Of a stretch of DNA of 43,319 nucleotides, positions 25,354 to 34,135 are shown one piece after another. The DNA comes from Tomitella cavernea. Lineage in GTDB: Bacteria; Actinomycetota; Actinomycetes; Mycobacteriales; Mycobacteriaceae. The notes under the pieces were generated by a model. It worked only from the letters and a program-made list of their open reading frames with translations. It searched no databases and had not been told where the DNA came from. The position numbers and the translations under genes are program-made. Within the stretch, counting starts at the first letter, position 1. Each line of letters opens with the position of its first letter. The stretch covers positions 1-43,319 of the forward strand of contig NZ_JAENKO010000040.1 of the NCBI RefSeq assembly GCF_016599145.1. The letters are read 5' to 3'.

Positions 25354-27513
25354 GTGAATCGGGACTCAGGTACCGGCCCGCACGTGCTCCGCTGGCTGCT
25401 GCCGGCCGTCGTGGTCCTCGCGTGGCTGGTGATCGGCGGCGTGGGAGGCCCGCTGATCGGGCAGCTCGCGAGCGTCCAGTCCAACTCGCAGACCTCCTAC
25501 CTGCCCGCGTCGGCCGAGTCCACCCGCGCGGCGGAGCTGCAGAAGCAGTTCGCGGACACGGACACCGTGCCCGCCGTGCTCGTCGCCGACCGGTCAGGCG
25601 GCCGGCCGGTGACCGATGCGGACTCGGACTACCTGCAGTCGCTGTCGGAGTGGGCGACCGGCTCGGGCGCGGGGGCGCAGCAGGGTTCGCCGCCGATCCG
25701 CTCCGACGACGGCCAGGCGCTGGAGATGGTGCTGCCGGTGGACGCTGCGGACACCTCGAACGCCGTCGAAGCGCTGCGCACCCACGTCTCCGACACCGCA
25801 CCGGACGGGCTGCGTGTGCTCGTATCCGGGCCCGCAGGCCAGGCGGCGGACCTGGGCGTGGCGTTCTCCGGCATCGACGGGCTGCTGCTGGGCGTGGCGG
25901 GGGCGGTCGTGTTCGTCATCCTCGTCATCGTCTACCGCAGCCCGCTGCTGTCGATCTTCGTTCTCGTGTCCGCTGTGTTCGCCCTCGCCGGCGCGGGGGC
26001 GATCGTGTATCTGCTCGCCGGCAGCGATGTGCTCGTCCTCAACGGCCAGAGTCAGGGCATCCTGTTCATCCTCGTCTTCGGCGCCGCCACCGACTACGCG
26101 CTGCTGCTGGTCTCCCGGTTCCGTGAGGAGCTGCACCTGGACGGCCGCCGGATCCCCGCGGTGCTCCGGGCCTGGCGGGGCGTGCTGGCGCCGGTCGCCG
26201 CCTCGGCGGGCACGGTGATCCTCGGCGTGTTGTGCCTGATGCTCTCCGAGCTCAACTCCAACCGCAGCCTGGGGCCCATCGCCGCCATCGGGATCGCCGC
26301 CGCGTTCGTGGCGTCGATGACCTTCCTGCCCGCGGTGCTCGCGCTCACCGGCCGCGCGGCGTTCTGGCCGCTGCGCCCCGCGATCACCGGCCGCAGCGTG
26401 CGCGACGCCGAGGACGCCTCCGGCGGCGAGCGCAAGGGCCTGTGGTGGACGATCGCCCGCAAGGTGGACGCGCACCACACCGCGGTGTGGGTGGTGTCCG
26501 CGCTGGTGCTCGCGGTGTGCGCGGCATTCACCCCGCAGCTCAAGGCCAGCGGCATCCCGCAGTCCGATATCTTTCTCACCCAGGTCGATTCGGTCACCGG
26601 GCAGTCGGTGCTCAGCGAGCATTTCCCGGGCGGTTCGGGTTCGCCCGTGCTGATCTTCGCGCGTCAGGGCGCCGCCGCCGAGGTAGTCGACCGGGTGCAG
26701 GGGGTGCCCGGGGTGGCGCCCGGCGTCGCGCCGGTGTCGGCGTCGGGGGCGCCCGGCGGCCCGCCCAAGGTCGTCGACGGCCGGGTGCAGGTCCAGGCCA
26801 CGCTGGCATCGGCCGCCGACTCGAGTGCCGCAGAATCCGCCGTCCGCGGCATCCGCGATGCGGTGCAGGCGATTCCGGGTGCGGACGCCGTGGTCGGCGG
26901 CACCACCGCGACGCAGATCGACACCCAGGACACGGCCGCGCGCGACCGTAACGTCGTCATCCCCGCCGTGCTGGTGGTGGTGCTCGCGGTGCTGATGCTG
27001 CTGCTGCGGGCCGTCGTCGCCCCGGTGCTGCTGCTGGCCACCGTCGTTCTCTCCTACGCCGCGACCCTCGGCGTGGGCGCGCTGGTGTTCAACCACATCT
27101 TCCACTTTCCAGGCGCGGATCCGACGGTGCCGCTGTTCGCGTTCGTGTTCCTCGTCGCCCTGGGAGTGGACTACAACATCTTCCTGATGACGCGGGTGCG
27201 CGAGGAGTCCGCGCGGCACGGCACCCGCGAGGGCGTGCGCCGCGGGCTGGCCGTGACGGGCGGCGTGATCACGTCGGCGGGGATCGTGCTGGCTGCCACC
27301 TTCGGCGCGTTGGCGGTGATCCCGCTGATCTTCCTCGCCCAGGTGGCGTTCCTGGTGGCCTTCGGGGTGCTGCTGGACACGATCATCGTGCGCTCGGCGC
27401 TGGTTCCGGCGTTGACGCTGCAGATCGGCGACCGCGTCTGGTGGCCGTCGCGGCTGTGGCGCGGCGCGCCCGGTCGCGGTCGCGACGCCGGTGAGGGTAT
27501 GAAGGGGCCGTGA
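25354..27513 (+). CDS. MMPL/RND-family membrane transporter
   Basis: 719 residues from GTG 25354, with AGGGGAG 7 bases upstream (the frame opens at ATG 25267). Two repeats, each with one N-terminal helix, a periplasmic domain and a five-helix bundle. The membrane motifs GAATDYALLLVSRFREEL and ALGVDYNIFLMTRVREE carry the Asp-Tyr pairs used for proton coupling. It is shorter than mycobacterial MmpL3/4 and close to the YdfJ-like MMPL type. Probable export of lipids or hydrophobic compounds; in M. tuberculosis an mmpL gene (mmpL4, Rv0450c) also neighbours this cluster. Overlaps the next gene. Confidence 0.92.
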   Translation: MNRDSGTGPHVLRWLLPAVVVLAWLVIGGVGGPLIGQLASVQSNSQTSYLPASAESTRAAELQKQFADTDTVPAVLVADRSGGRPVTDADSDYLQSLSEWATGSGAGAQQGSPPIRSDDGQALEMVLPVDAADTSNAVEALRTHVSDTAPDGLRVLVSGPAGQAADLGVAFSGIDGLLLGVAGAVVFVILVIVYRSPLLSIFVLVSAVFALAGAGAIVYLLAGSDVLVLNGQSQGILFILVFGAATDYALLLVSRFREELHLDGRRIPAVLRAWRGVLAPVAASAGTVILGVLCLMLSELNSNRSLGPIAAIGIAAAFVASMTFLPAVLALTGRAAFWPLRPAITGRSVRDAEDASGGERKGLWWTIARKVDAHHTAVWVVSALVLAVCAAFTPQLKASGIPQSDIFLTQVDSVTGQSVLSEHFPGGSGSPVLIFARQGAAAEVVDRVQGVPGVAPGVAPVSASGAPGGPPKVVDGRVQVQATLASAADSSAAESAVRGIRDAVQAIPGADAVVGGTTATQIDTQDTAARDRNVVIPAVLVVVLAVLMLLLRAVVAPVLLLATVVLSYAATLGVGALVFNHIFHFPGADPTVPLFAFVFLVALGVDYNIFLMTRVREESARHGTREGVRRGLAVTGGVITSAGIVLAATFGALAVIPLIFLAQVAFLVAFGVLLDTIIVRSALVPALTLQIGDRVWWPSRLWRGAPGRGRDAGEGMKGP

Positions 27514-28148
27514 TGAACAACGACCCGGTGCGCGAACCGGATTCGGGCTCGCCACTGCCGGTGGGGGACACGGACCGTGCGGCGGCGGCCGCGCGGCTCG
27601 CGGAGGCGGTGGGACACGGCCAACTCGACCTCAACGACTACATCGACCGGCTCGACAGGTCCGGCCGGGCGCGCACCGGTGCCGAGCTTGCGGAGATCAC
27701 GGGTGACCTCGCGCCGATCGTCGGCACGACGCCGGCCATTGTCCCCCGCAGTATCGCGCTGTTCGACAACGTGGTGCGCGCCGAAAACTGGCGGCTGCCC
27801 GCGCGATCCAAGGCCGTCGCCGTGTTCGCGGACATCGAACTGGACCTGCGACCGGCGACCATCACCGACGGCGAGATCCGCATCGACGCCACCTGCGTGT
27901 TCGGCGACATCCGCATCACCGTTCCCGAAGGGGTCGAGGTGGTGCTGGACTCCGATTCGGTGCTGTCGGACACGCACTCGTGCACGCTCGCCGCGGTGCC
28001 GCGGATTCCCGGGACGCCGCTCATCCGAGTGCAGCCCGCCGGATGGTTCGGCCGGGTTCTCATCGAATCCCGCGCGGCGGACGAACCCCGGTTGAGCACC
28101 CGATGGCGGGAGGGCTGGCGGCGATGGCGGGCGAAACGCAACCGGTAG
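27513..28148 (+). CDS. DUF1707 (SHOCT-like) protein with LiaF-like C-domain
   Basis: 211 residues from ATG 27513, with AGGGG 5 bases upstream. The DUF1707 domain is at about residues 15-65 (VGDTDRAAAAARLAEAVGHGQLDLNDYIDRL in abbreviated form), and a C-terminal beta-rich domain (VFADIELDLR, IDATCVFGDIRITVPEGVEV) resembles the LiaF/cell-wall-stress-response fold. It has no membrane helix of its own. Coupling to the MMPL gene (start overlaps its stop) suggests a regulatory or envelope-stress role linked to that transporter. Confidence 0.88.
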   Translation: MNNDPVREPDSGSPLPVGDTDRAAAAARLAEAVGHGQLDLNDYIDRLDRSGRARTGAELAEITGDLAPIVGTTPAIVPRSIALFDNVVRAENWRLPARSKAVAVFADIELDLRPATITDGEIRIDATCVFGDIRITVPEGVEVVLDSDSVLSDTHSCTLAAVPRIPGTPLIRVQPAGWFGRVLIESRAADEPRLSTRWREGWRRWRAKRNR

Positions 28149-28173
28149 CCGCGCCCCGCCGGTGCGGTGCCGG

Positions 28174-28530
28174 TCAGCCGAGCGGCGTGAGCGTGAAGGC
28201 TCCGACGACGAAGGGCCCCAGATACGCCGGCCCCGAATATCCGCCGTGCCCGTCGCTGTTCATCACCACCCGGTGGCCGGGGAAGAAGTCGACGTAGCCG
28301 CCGGTGGGCGTCGGATGGATCGGGTAGCGCCCGATCAGAACGAGGTCCCGGCCCTCGACGTGCCCCACGCGCTGCAGCAGCACGCTGCCCGCCGACAATG
28401 TCGTCGAAGTGTAGGCGCCGGGGGCGACCTCGGCGGACGCCTGGCCGGCCGCGCCGAACAGTGCGACGGCGCCGATCGCGGCGGTGATTGCGGCGGTCCG
28501 GGTTATGACTGCACGAGCTCGTGTGAACAT
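28174..28530 (-). CDS. Small secreted protein of unknown function
   Basis: 118 residues with a Sec signal peptide (ITRTAAITAAIGAVALFGAA, cleavage after ASA). The mature part is Gly- and Tyr-rich and beta-like (YTSTTLSAGSVLLQRVGHVEG, GGYVDFFPGHRVVMNSDG). No cysteine in the mature part and no family recognised. It converges on the DUF1707 gene with a 25-base gap. Confidence 0.7.
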   Translation of the reverse strand: MFTRARAVITRTAAITAAIGAVALFGAAGQASAEVAPGAYTSTTLSAGSVLLQRVGHVEGRDLVLIGRYPIHPTPTGGYVDFFPGHRVVMNSDGHGGYSGPAYLGPFVVGAFTLTPLG

Positions 28531-28669
28531 CGTCGGCTCCTCGCGGGGTGGACAAAGAACGCTACGCGCGGCTTCCTCCTGCTGTCCATGCCGGGAGGCG
28601 CGTGTGCGGGCAGTGGCGTCCCTGGGGATGTGACCTGCGCGGTGGTCGGGTCGAGGAACGATCGCCCAC

Positions 28670-28696
28670 CCATCCGCTCCGGCAGCCGCGCCGAAT
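28670..28696 (+). promoter_or_regulatory. SigK-type promoter of the DUF1365-UfaA1 fusion gene
   Basis: CCATCC (28670-28675), 16 bases, CGAAT (28692-28696). ATG 28704 follows after 7 bases, where transcription should begin, so the message is probably leaderless. Confidence 0.85.
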
Positions 28697-28703
28697 CCTC
28701 ACT

Positions 28704-30818
28704 ATGATGGAATCCGTGGATATGCAGGCGGCGGCGACGGCGCTGTACCTCACCCGCATCACCCACGTGCGCACCGAGCCGGTGCGCCGGCGCATGGTGC
28801 ATACGAGCTACTGCTGGTTCGTCGACCTCGACGATCTGCCGCGCCTGCCGGGGCCATTGGCGCCGCTGGCCCGGTTCCGCGGCGCGGACCACCTGGGCGG
28901 CGCGCCCGGCGAGGGGCTGCGCGCCCGTGTCGACGCCTTCCTGGCCCGGCATGGTGTGGACCTGTGCGGCGGCCGTGTCACCGCGATGATGAACGCGCGG
29001 GTGCTCGGCTACGTGTTCAATCCGCTCACCGTCTACTGGTGCCACGATCCGGACGAGCGGCTCGTGTGCGTGATCGCCGAGGTGCACAACACGTACGGCC
29101 AGCGCCACAGCTACCTGCTCGAGACCGACCGGCGCGGCCGGGCGTCGGCGGACAAGGCGTTCTACGTCTCCCCGTTCAACGACAGCGACGGCCGCTACGG
29201 CATGGCCCTGCCCGAGCCCGGCGCCCACCTGGCGCTCAACGTGACGCTGCACCGTGACGGGCACGACCCGTTCATCGCCCAGGTGACCGGCGACCGTCTG
29301 CCCGCGACCGTCGGGAACATCCTGCGTGCCCAACTGCGCGCCCCCTGGGCGCCGCTCGCGGTGTCGGCGTACATCCGCGCGGAGGGGGTCCGGCTGTGGG
29401 CGCGCGGCCTGCCGATCCTGCCGCGTCCGGCGCACCCCCGGCACGCCGCATCGGACAGCCGACCGGGTTCGACAGCACTGGGACAGGCCCGGGACGGCGA
29501 TGCCGACCGTGCAGGTGGAACCGTGCGCGTGCCCGACGCGCCGCGGACGGTCCGGGCGCGCCTGGCCGCCCCGGTGGTGGCGCTGCTGTTCCGCCGGATC
29601 GCCGGCCGGCTCGCCGCCCAGGGCACTCCGATCCGCATCGAGCTGCCCGACGGCACGGTGATCGGCGACGCGGCCGAACCGTCGCCGGACCTTCCGCCCG
29701 CCCCGCGGATGATCCTGCACGATCCCGCCGCGTTCGCACGGCGCGTCGGTGCCGACGGACTGATCGGCTTCGGCGAGGCCTACATGGCCGGGGACTGGGC
29801 GTCGCCGGACCTCGACGCGGTGCTCGCCCGGCTGGCCACTCGGATGACCGACCTGGTGCCGGGGCGGCTGCAGGGCCTGCGGAGGCTCTACGTGCGGGCC
29901 AGGCCGCAGCACGAGCGCAACACCACGGAGAACGCGCGCCGCAACATCGCGGAGCACTACGATCTGTCGAACGACTTCTTCGCCCTGTTCCTCGACCCGA
30001 CCATGACGTATTCCAGCGGGCTGTTCGACGATGCGCAGGCGGCCGGATGGGGCGATCTCGCCGCGGCGCAGCGGGCCAAGATCGACCGGCTCCTCGACGC
30101 CGCCGGGGTCGGCGAGGGCACGCGGCTGCTCGAGATCGGCACGGGCTGGGGGGAACTGTGCATCAGGGCGGCGGCGCGCGGTGCCCACGTCCGCTCGGTG
30201 ACGCTCTCGGAGGAGCAGCAGGCGGAGGCGGCCAGGCGCGTGCGGGCCGCCGGATACGGAGACAGGGTGCGGGTGGACCTGTGCGACTACCGCGCGGTCG
30301 ACGGGCAGTACGACGCGGTGGTCTCGGTGGAGATGATCGAGGCGGTCGGGCACGAGTACTGGGCCGGCTATTTCCGTTCGGTGGACGCGTTGCTGGCGCC
30401 CGGCGGCCGGTTCGCGCTGCAGGCCATCACCATGCCGCACGACAGGATGCTGCGCACCCGGGACACCTACACTTGGATCCAGAAGTACATTTTCCCCGGA
30501 GGGTTCCTGCCGTCGGCGCAGGCGATCGAGTCGGTGGCGCGCCGGTGCACGGATCTGCGTGTGCGCGGGACGATGTCCTTCGGTCCGCACTACGCGCGCA
30601 CGCTGCGCCTGTGGGACCAGCGCAGCCAGGCGCAGAGCCGGCGGATCGCCGCGCTGGGGTTCGACCGGGTGTTCCGGCGCATGTGGCACTTCTACCTGTG
30701 CTACGCGGAAGCCGGGTTCCGGTCCGGCTACCTGGACGTGCAGCAGATAGTGCTCGATCGCCCCGTGGAGCGCACGCCGGCGCCGCTGCAGGTCGGCACA
30801 GACAGGGAAGGCCGGTAG
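28704..30818 (+). CDS. DUF1365 - cyclopropane-fatty-acyl-phospholipid synthase (UfaA1-like) fusion
   Basis: 704 residues. About residues 1-235 form a DUF1365 domain (TRITHVRTEPVRRRM, YVFNPLTVYWCHDPD, VHNTYGQRHSYLLE, DKAFYVSPFNDSDGRY). After a Pro/Arg-rich linker, about residues 290-700 form a cyclopropane-fatty-acid-synthase-type methyltransferase: NIAEHYDLSNDFFALFLD, the SAM loop LLEIGTGWGELCIRAAARG, MIEAVGHEYW and a tail YAEAGFRSGYLDVQQI. In M. tuberculosis these are separate neighbouring genes (Rv0448c and ufaA1, Rv0447c). No stop or start separates them here. ATG 28704 fits a leaderless SigK transcript; ATG 28722 is the alternative. It modifies unsaturated membrane acyl chains with SAM. 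Confidence 0.92.
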   Translation: MMESVDMQAAATALYLTRITHVRTEPVRRRMVHTSYCWFVDLDDLPRLPGPLAPLARFRGADHLGGAPGEGLRARVDAFLARHGVDLCGGRVTAMMNARVLGYVFNPLTVYWCHDPDERLVCVIAEVHNTYGQRHSYLLETDRRGRASADKAFYVSPFNDSDGRYGMALPEPGAHLALNVTLHRDGHDPFIAQVTGDRLPATVGNILRAQLRAPWAPLAVSAYIRAEGVRLWARGLPILPRPAHPRHAASDSRPGSTALGQARDGDADRAGGTVRVPDAPRTVRARLAAPVVALLFRRIAGRLAAQGTPIRIELPDGTVIGDAAEPSPDLPPAPRMILHDPAAFARRVGADGLIGFGEAYMAGDWASPDLDAVLARLATRMTDLVPGRLQGLRRLYVRARPQHERNTTENARRNIAEHYDLSNDFFALFLDPTMTYSSGLFDDAQAAGWGDLAAAQRAKIDRLLDAAGVGEGTRLLEIGTGWGELCIRAAARGAHVRSVTLSEEQQAEAARRVRAAGYGDRVRVDLCDYRAVDGQYDAVVSVEMIEAVGHEYWAGYFRSVDALLAPGGRFALQAITMPHDRMLRTRDTYTWIQKYIFPGGFLPSAQAIESVARRCTDLRVRGTMSFGPHYARTLRLWDQRSQAQSRRIAALGFDRVFRRMWHFYLCYAEAGFRSGYLDVQQIVLDRPVERTPAPLQVGTDREGR

Positions 30819-30827
30819 TTTCGGGAT

Positions 30828-31286
30828 ATGCACGAAGAGACGACGATGACGATGCACGCGCCGATTCAGGCGGTCTGGGAGCTGGTCAGCGATGTGACGC
30901 GGATCGGCGAGTTCTCGCCGGAGACGTTCGAGGCGGAGTGGCTCGGCGGTGCGTCCGGGCCGGCCGCCGGCGCCCGGTTCCGCGGCCACGTGCGCCGCAA
31001 CGAGATCGGCCCCACCTACTGGACCCCATGCACGGTGCTGGTGTGCGAGCCGCGGCGCGAGTTCACCTTCGGCGTCGGCTCCGCCGACAACCCCATCACC
31101 CGGTGGGGCTACCGTCTGGAGCCCCGCGCCGACGGGGACGGGGTGGATGTGACCGAGACGTTCGATTTCACCTCGGCGCTGTGGGCACGGCCGTACTGGA
31201 TTCTGCTCGGCGCGGTGCGCGGACGGCGCATCCGCAACGACATGCGCCGCACCCTGGAACGGATGCGGGACGTGGTCGAGTCATGA
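30828..31286 (+). CDS. SRPBCC family protein
   Basis: 152 residues beginning HEETTMTMHAPIQAVWELVSDVTRIGEFSPE, the start of an SRPBCC ligand-binding fold, with ARFRGHVRRN and YWTPCTVLVCEPRREFTFGVG in the middle and a C-terminal helix. Ligand unknown. It lies 9 bases after the fusion gene and overlaps the SDR gene by ATGA, so it belongs to the same SigK-driven transcript. Confidence 0.9.
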   Translation: MHEETTMTMHAPIQAVWELVSDVTRIGEFSPETFEAEWLGGASGPAAGARFRGHVRRNEIGPTYWTPCTVLVCEPRREFTFGVGSADNPITRWGYRLEPRADGDGVDVTETFDFTSALWARPYWILLGAVRGRRIRNDMRRTLERMRDVVES

Positions 31287-32263
31287 CCGATGCCGGGCAT
31301 GCGCTGCGGATGATGGCCGATTCCGCGCTCGATCGCACTGTGGTGCCCGGCTACTCGCGCTTCGGGTACGCGCTGCGGGCGCGGCTGTGGCGCGGCGGGG
31401 AGGGCCCGGACCTCGCCGACGGTGCGCTTGCCGGTGGCATCGTCGCAGTGACGGGCGCGAACTCCGGCATCGGCAAGGCCGTCTCGACGCAGCTCGCAGG
31501 GCTGGGCGCGCAGGTCGTGATGCTCGTGCGCAACACAAGCAAGGGCGCCGACGCACGCGACGAGGTTCTGCGCGCCCATCCGCAAGCCGACGTCCGCGTG
31601 GAACGCTGCGATGTGTCGGACCTCGACGCTGTGCGCTCCACCGCGCGGCGGCTGAGGTCGTCGCTGCCGAAGCTGGACGCCCTCGTCCACAACGCTGGGG
31701 TGCTGCCGGAGTCGCGCGGCGAATCGGCGCAGGGCCACGAGATCACGCTCGCCACGCACGTTCTCGGCCCGTTCCTGCTCACGGAGGAGATGCGGCCACT
31801 GCTGGCCGGAGCGGCCCGGCCGCGCGTCGTGTTCGTCTCGTCGGGAGGGATGTACACGCAGACGCTGCACTCCGAGGACCCCGAGTACCGCTGCGGACAG
31901 TTTCGCGGTGCCACCGCCTATGCGCGGACCAAACGCATGCAGGTCGCGTTGCTGCCGCCCCTCGCCGAGCGCCTGTCGGGCGAAAAGGTGACGGTGGCGG
32001 CGATGCATCCGGGTTGGGTCGAAACCCCCGGTGTCGCCAGATCGTTGCCAGGGTTCCACCGGCTGGTAGGCGCTATCCTCCGCAGCCCCGACCAGGGTGC
32101 CGATACGATCACCTGGCTCGTCGCTACCGGCCGGGAGTTGCCCGGCGCGCGCTTGTGGCATGACTGGGCGCCACGGCCGGAGCACTATCTGCCGCGCACC
32201 CGCTACTCCGCCGACGACAGGGACGCGCTGTGGCGGTATGTGCGCAGCGCGGTGGAGGGCTGA
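31283..32263 (+). CDS. Short-chain dehydrogenase/reductase
   Basis: 326 residues. The Rossmann motif is VTGANSGIGKA (TGxxxGIG at 57-64), followed by HNAGVLP, VFVSSGGMY (catalytic Ser) and YARTK (catalytic Tyr and Lys), so the active site is complete. It carries an N-terminal extension of about 50 residues and a longer C-terminus, as in retinol-dehydrogenase-like or lipid-acting SDRs. Translationally coupled to the SRPBCC gene; a role in modified fatty-acid or lipid metabolism is inferred from context. Confidence 0.92.
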   Translation: MTDAGHALRMMADSALDRTVVPGYSRFGYALRARLWRGGEGPDLADGALAGGIVAVTGANSGIGKAVSTQLAGLGAQVVMLVRNTSKGADARDEVLRAHPQADVRVERCDVSDLDAVRSTARRLRSSLPKLDALVHNAGVLPESRGESAQGHEITLATHVLGPFLLTEEMRPLLAGAARPRVVFVSSGGMYTQTLHSEDPEYRCGQFRGATAYARTKRMQVALLPPLAERLSGEKVTVAAMHPGWVETPGVARSLPGFHRLVGAILRSPDQGADTITWLVATGRELPGARLWHDWAPRPEHYLPRTRYSADDRDALWRYVRSAVEG

Positions 32264-32300
32264 CGGCAGGACCCCTACCCGTTCGGCAGCGTCGTCAAAC

Positions 32301-32327
32301 CCATCCGGCGAGTCTGCTGCTTCGAAT
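32301..32327 (+). promoter_or_regulatory. SigK-type promoter upstream of sigK (autoregulation)
   Basis: CCATCC (32301-32306), 16 bases, CGAAT (32323-32327). It predicts SigK autoregulation, with a leader of about 205 bases before the sigK start. A 29-codon ORF begins exactly where transcription should start. Confidence 0.82.
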
Positions 32328-32334
32328 CCTTTGC

Positions 32335-32424
32335 ATGAGAGTGTTCGCATTTTCGCAACTGGGGACGGAGCCCGAGAAGCAGCGGGCGAAGGCGGCCTCG
32401 GCATGCACCGAGCCTGTCCGGTGA
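32335..32424 (+). CDS. Possible 29-residue leaderless leader peptide before sigK
   Basis: ATG 32335 lies 7 bases after the promoter -10 element, the same spacing as in the DUF1365-UfaA1 gene. It encodes MRVFAFSQLGTEPEKQRA and continues to a stop at 32422-32424. It is hydrophilic after the first residues and matches no family. It could be a regulatory uORF or a chance ORF. The spacing is the only positive evidence. Confidence 0.35.
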   Translation: MRVFAFSQLGTEPEKQRAKAASACTEPVR

Positions 32425-32541
32425 CGGGGTGAATGCGCGATGGCGATGCGACTGGCGCCGGCGGGGGCGGCGCGGCGGCGTTCCTGGGACGGCCGAGTGA
32501 CGTGCTCCGGTAGCATTCTCGCCTGTGGAGAGTCCGACAGC

Positions 32542-33141
32542 GTGAGCGCACGACAGCGTGCAGGCGAGACCACCGACCCGGCCACGCTGCTGGGTCGGCT
32601 CTCCGGCGGCGACAGGGAGGCGTTCGCCGATTTCTACCGCGTCACCAGCCCTCGGGTCTACGGAATGGTGTTGCGCGTACTGCGCGACCCGGGCTACACG
32701 GAGGAGACGGTCCAGGAGGTCTACCTGCAGGTGTGGCGCACGGCGTCGTCCTTCGACCCCGCCAGGGGCTCGGCGATGTCCTGGCTGATCACGCTCGCGC
32801 ACCGGCGCGCCATCGATCGGGTGCGCAGTGAGCAGGCGAGCACGAACCGTGACAATGCCTACGGGGCAGCGGATACGACCACCGGATACGACGATGTGGC
32901 CGAGGCCGTCGTCCGAGGTGATGAGCAGCGCGCGGTGGCGGACTGTCTGGAGACGCTCACGGCCGTGCAACGCTCCAGCGTGGACCTCGCCTACTACGGC
33001 GGGTTGACCTACAGGCAGGTGGCCGAACGACTGCAGGTGGCCCTTCCCACGGTCAAGTCTCGGATGCGTGATGGCCTCGCCCGGCTGCGCGACTGCCTCG
33101 GCGGGCAGAGCCGGAACCGCAGGGGGCGCAGCGATGGCTGA
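32542..33141 (+). CDS. sigK: ECF RNA polymerase sigma factor SigK
   Basis: 199 residues from GTG 32542, with GGAG 11 bases upstream. Region 2 is LLGRLSGGDREAFADFYRVTSPRVYGMVLR, then DPGYTEETVQEVYLQVWRTA and SAMSWLITLAHRRAIDRVRSEQA. Region 4 is LTAVQRSSVDLAYYGGLTYRQVAERLQVALPTVKSRMRDGLARLR. Identification as SigK rests on the adjoining RskA, the fasciclin and UfaA1-type neighbours and the SigK-like promoters. It directs polymerase to CCATCC-N16-CGAAT promoters and is held by RskA. Its 3' end overlaps rskA by 8 bases. Confidence 0.93.
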   Translation: MSARQRAGETTDPATLLGRLSGGDREAFADFYRVTSPRVYGMVLRVLRDPGYTEETVQEVYLQVWRTASSFDPARGSAMSWLITLAHRRAIDRVRSEQASTNRDNAYGAADTTTGYDDVAEAVVRGDEQRAVADCLETLTAVQRSSVDLAYYGGLTYRQVAERLQVALPTVKSRMRDGLARLRDCLGGQSRNRRGRSDG

Positions 33142-33928
33142 ACAGATCCGGATCGTCGGTCCGGGCAGTGACGACGAGCTGCTGGGCCTCGCCGCGGCCT
33201 ACGCGCTCGACGCGGTCGACGACGCGGAGCGCCGGGCCATCGACTCCGCAATGGATGCCGCCCACCAGGGGGTGCGCGACGAGTTCCTGCGGCGCGTCCG
33301 CGGGCACCGCGAGGCGCTGGCGGATTTTGCGCGGAGCACCGAAGAGCAGCCGCCCGAAAGCCTGCTCGGCGGGATCCTGGCGCGGATCGACGCGGACGGG
33401 GACATGGCCGGGCCGGCCGGCCGCGCAGCACCGGGACACGTGCCGCCCGCGCCGGTGTCCCTGGACGAGCAGCGGCTCCGGCGGCGCTGGCGCTGGACGC
33501 GCGGAGTGGGAGCGGCAGCGGCGGCCGCGGTTCTCGTGGCCGGGGGCGTGGTGATCGGCAACCGGATCGGCGGCACCGAGGGGCCGCCTGCCGCGGCGCA
33601 GGTGTTCGACGCGTCGGATGTCCGCACCGGCGCCGTCGACGTCGGCGGGGGCACGGCCACGGTGGTGTATTCGCGGGACGCGAACGCGGCGGTGCTGCTG
33701 ATGGACGGCGTCGCGCCGCCGCAGCCGAACACCGTCTATCAGCTGTGGCTGTTGGGGTCGGATCACCCGCCGACATCGGTGGGGATGATGGAACCGGCCG
33801 AGGTGACGCCGTCGACGCGTGCCGTCGTCGAGGACATCGACGCTTCCACCCGGATCGGCATCAGCGTCGAGCCGCCCGGCGGTTCGCCGCAGCCGACGAA
33901 CGTTCTCGCGACCATCAGCCTGGCCTGA
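33134..33928 (+). CDS. rskA: Anti-sigma-K factor RskA
   Basis: 264 residues. The cytoplasmic N-terminal anti-sigma domain (DDELLGLAAAYALDAVDDAERRAID) binds SigK. One membrane helix follows (TRGVGAAAAAAVLVAGGVVIG). The outer domain (FDASDVRTGAVDVGGGTATVVYS, VAPPQPNTVYQLWLLGSD) is the RskA C-terminal fold. It overlaps sigK. Release of SigK in this family comes from stepwise proteolysis of RskA; the outside signal is unknown. Confidence 0.94.
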   Translation: MAEQIRIVGPGSDDELLGLAAAYALDAVDDAERRAIDSAMDAAHQGVRDEFLRRVRGHREALADFARSTEEQPPESLLGGILARIDADGDMAGPAGRAAPGHVPPAPVSLDEQRLRRRWRWTRGVGAAAAAAVLVAGGVVIGNRIGGTEGPPAAAQVFDASDVRTGAVDVGGGTATVVYSRDANAAVLLMDGVAPPQPNTVYQLWLLGSDHPPTSVGMMEPAEVTPSTRAVVEDIDASTRIGISVEPPGGSPQPTNVLATISLA

Positions 33929-34082
33929 CGGCCGTCCGTACCTATCGCGGCAGGCGCGCCGCGCGCCGGTTCGCACGACACGCCGGGAGAACACGCGCGC
34001 GAGATGCGGATCGGCGCGCGGCGCCCGCCACCCGCCGGGATCACCGGCGCTTTCGTCTGACGAGCGGACGGCCCGCAGCGTG

Positions 34083-34118
34083 CCCGGCCCGCCGCCTCCA
34101 ACGAGGCGGCGGGCCGGG
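34083..34118. terminator. 16-bp perfect hairpin between rskA and the fasciclin gene
   Basis: Arms CCCGGCCCGCCGCCTC and GAGGCGGCGGGCCGGG with a CAAC loop, between converging genes. It lacks a strong T-run; probably bidirectional. Confidence 0.8.
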
Positions 34119-34135
34119 GTTCCTGCGGGGGACCG

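Noticed and set aside
25594..27555. 653-residue minus-strand frame opposite the MMPL gene
   Set aside because: Arg/Gly/His-rich shadow with no domains; the MMPL protein is clear on the plus strand.
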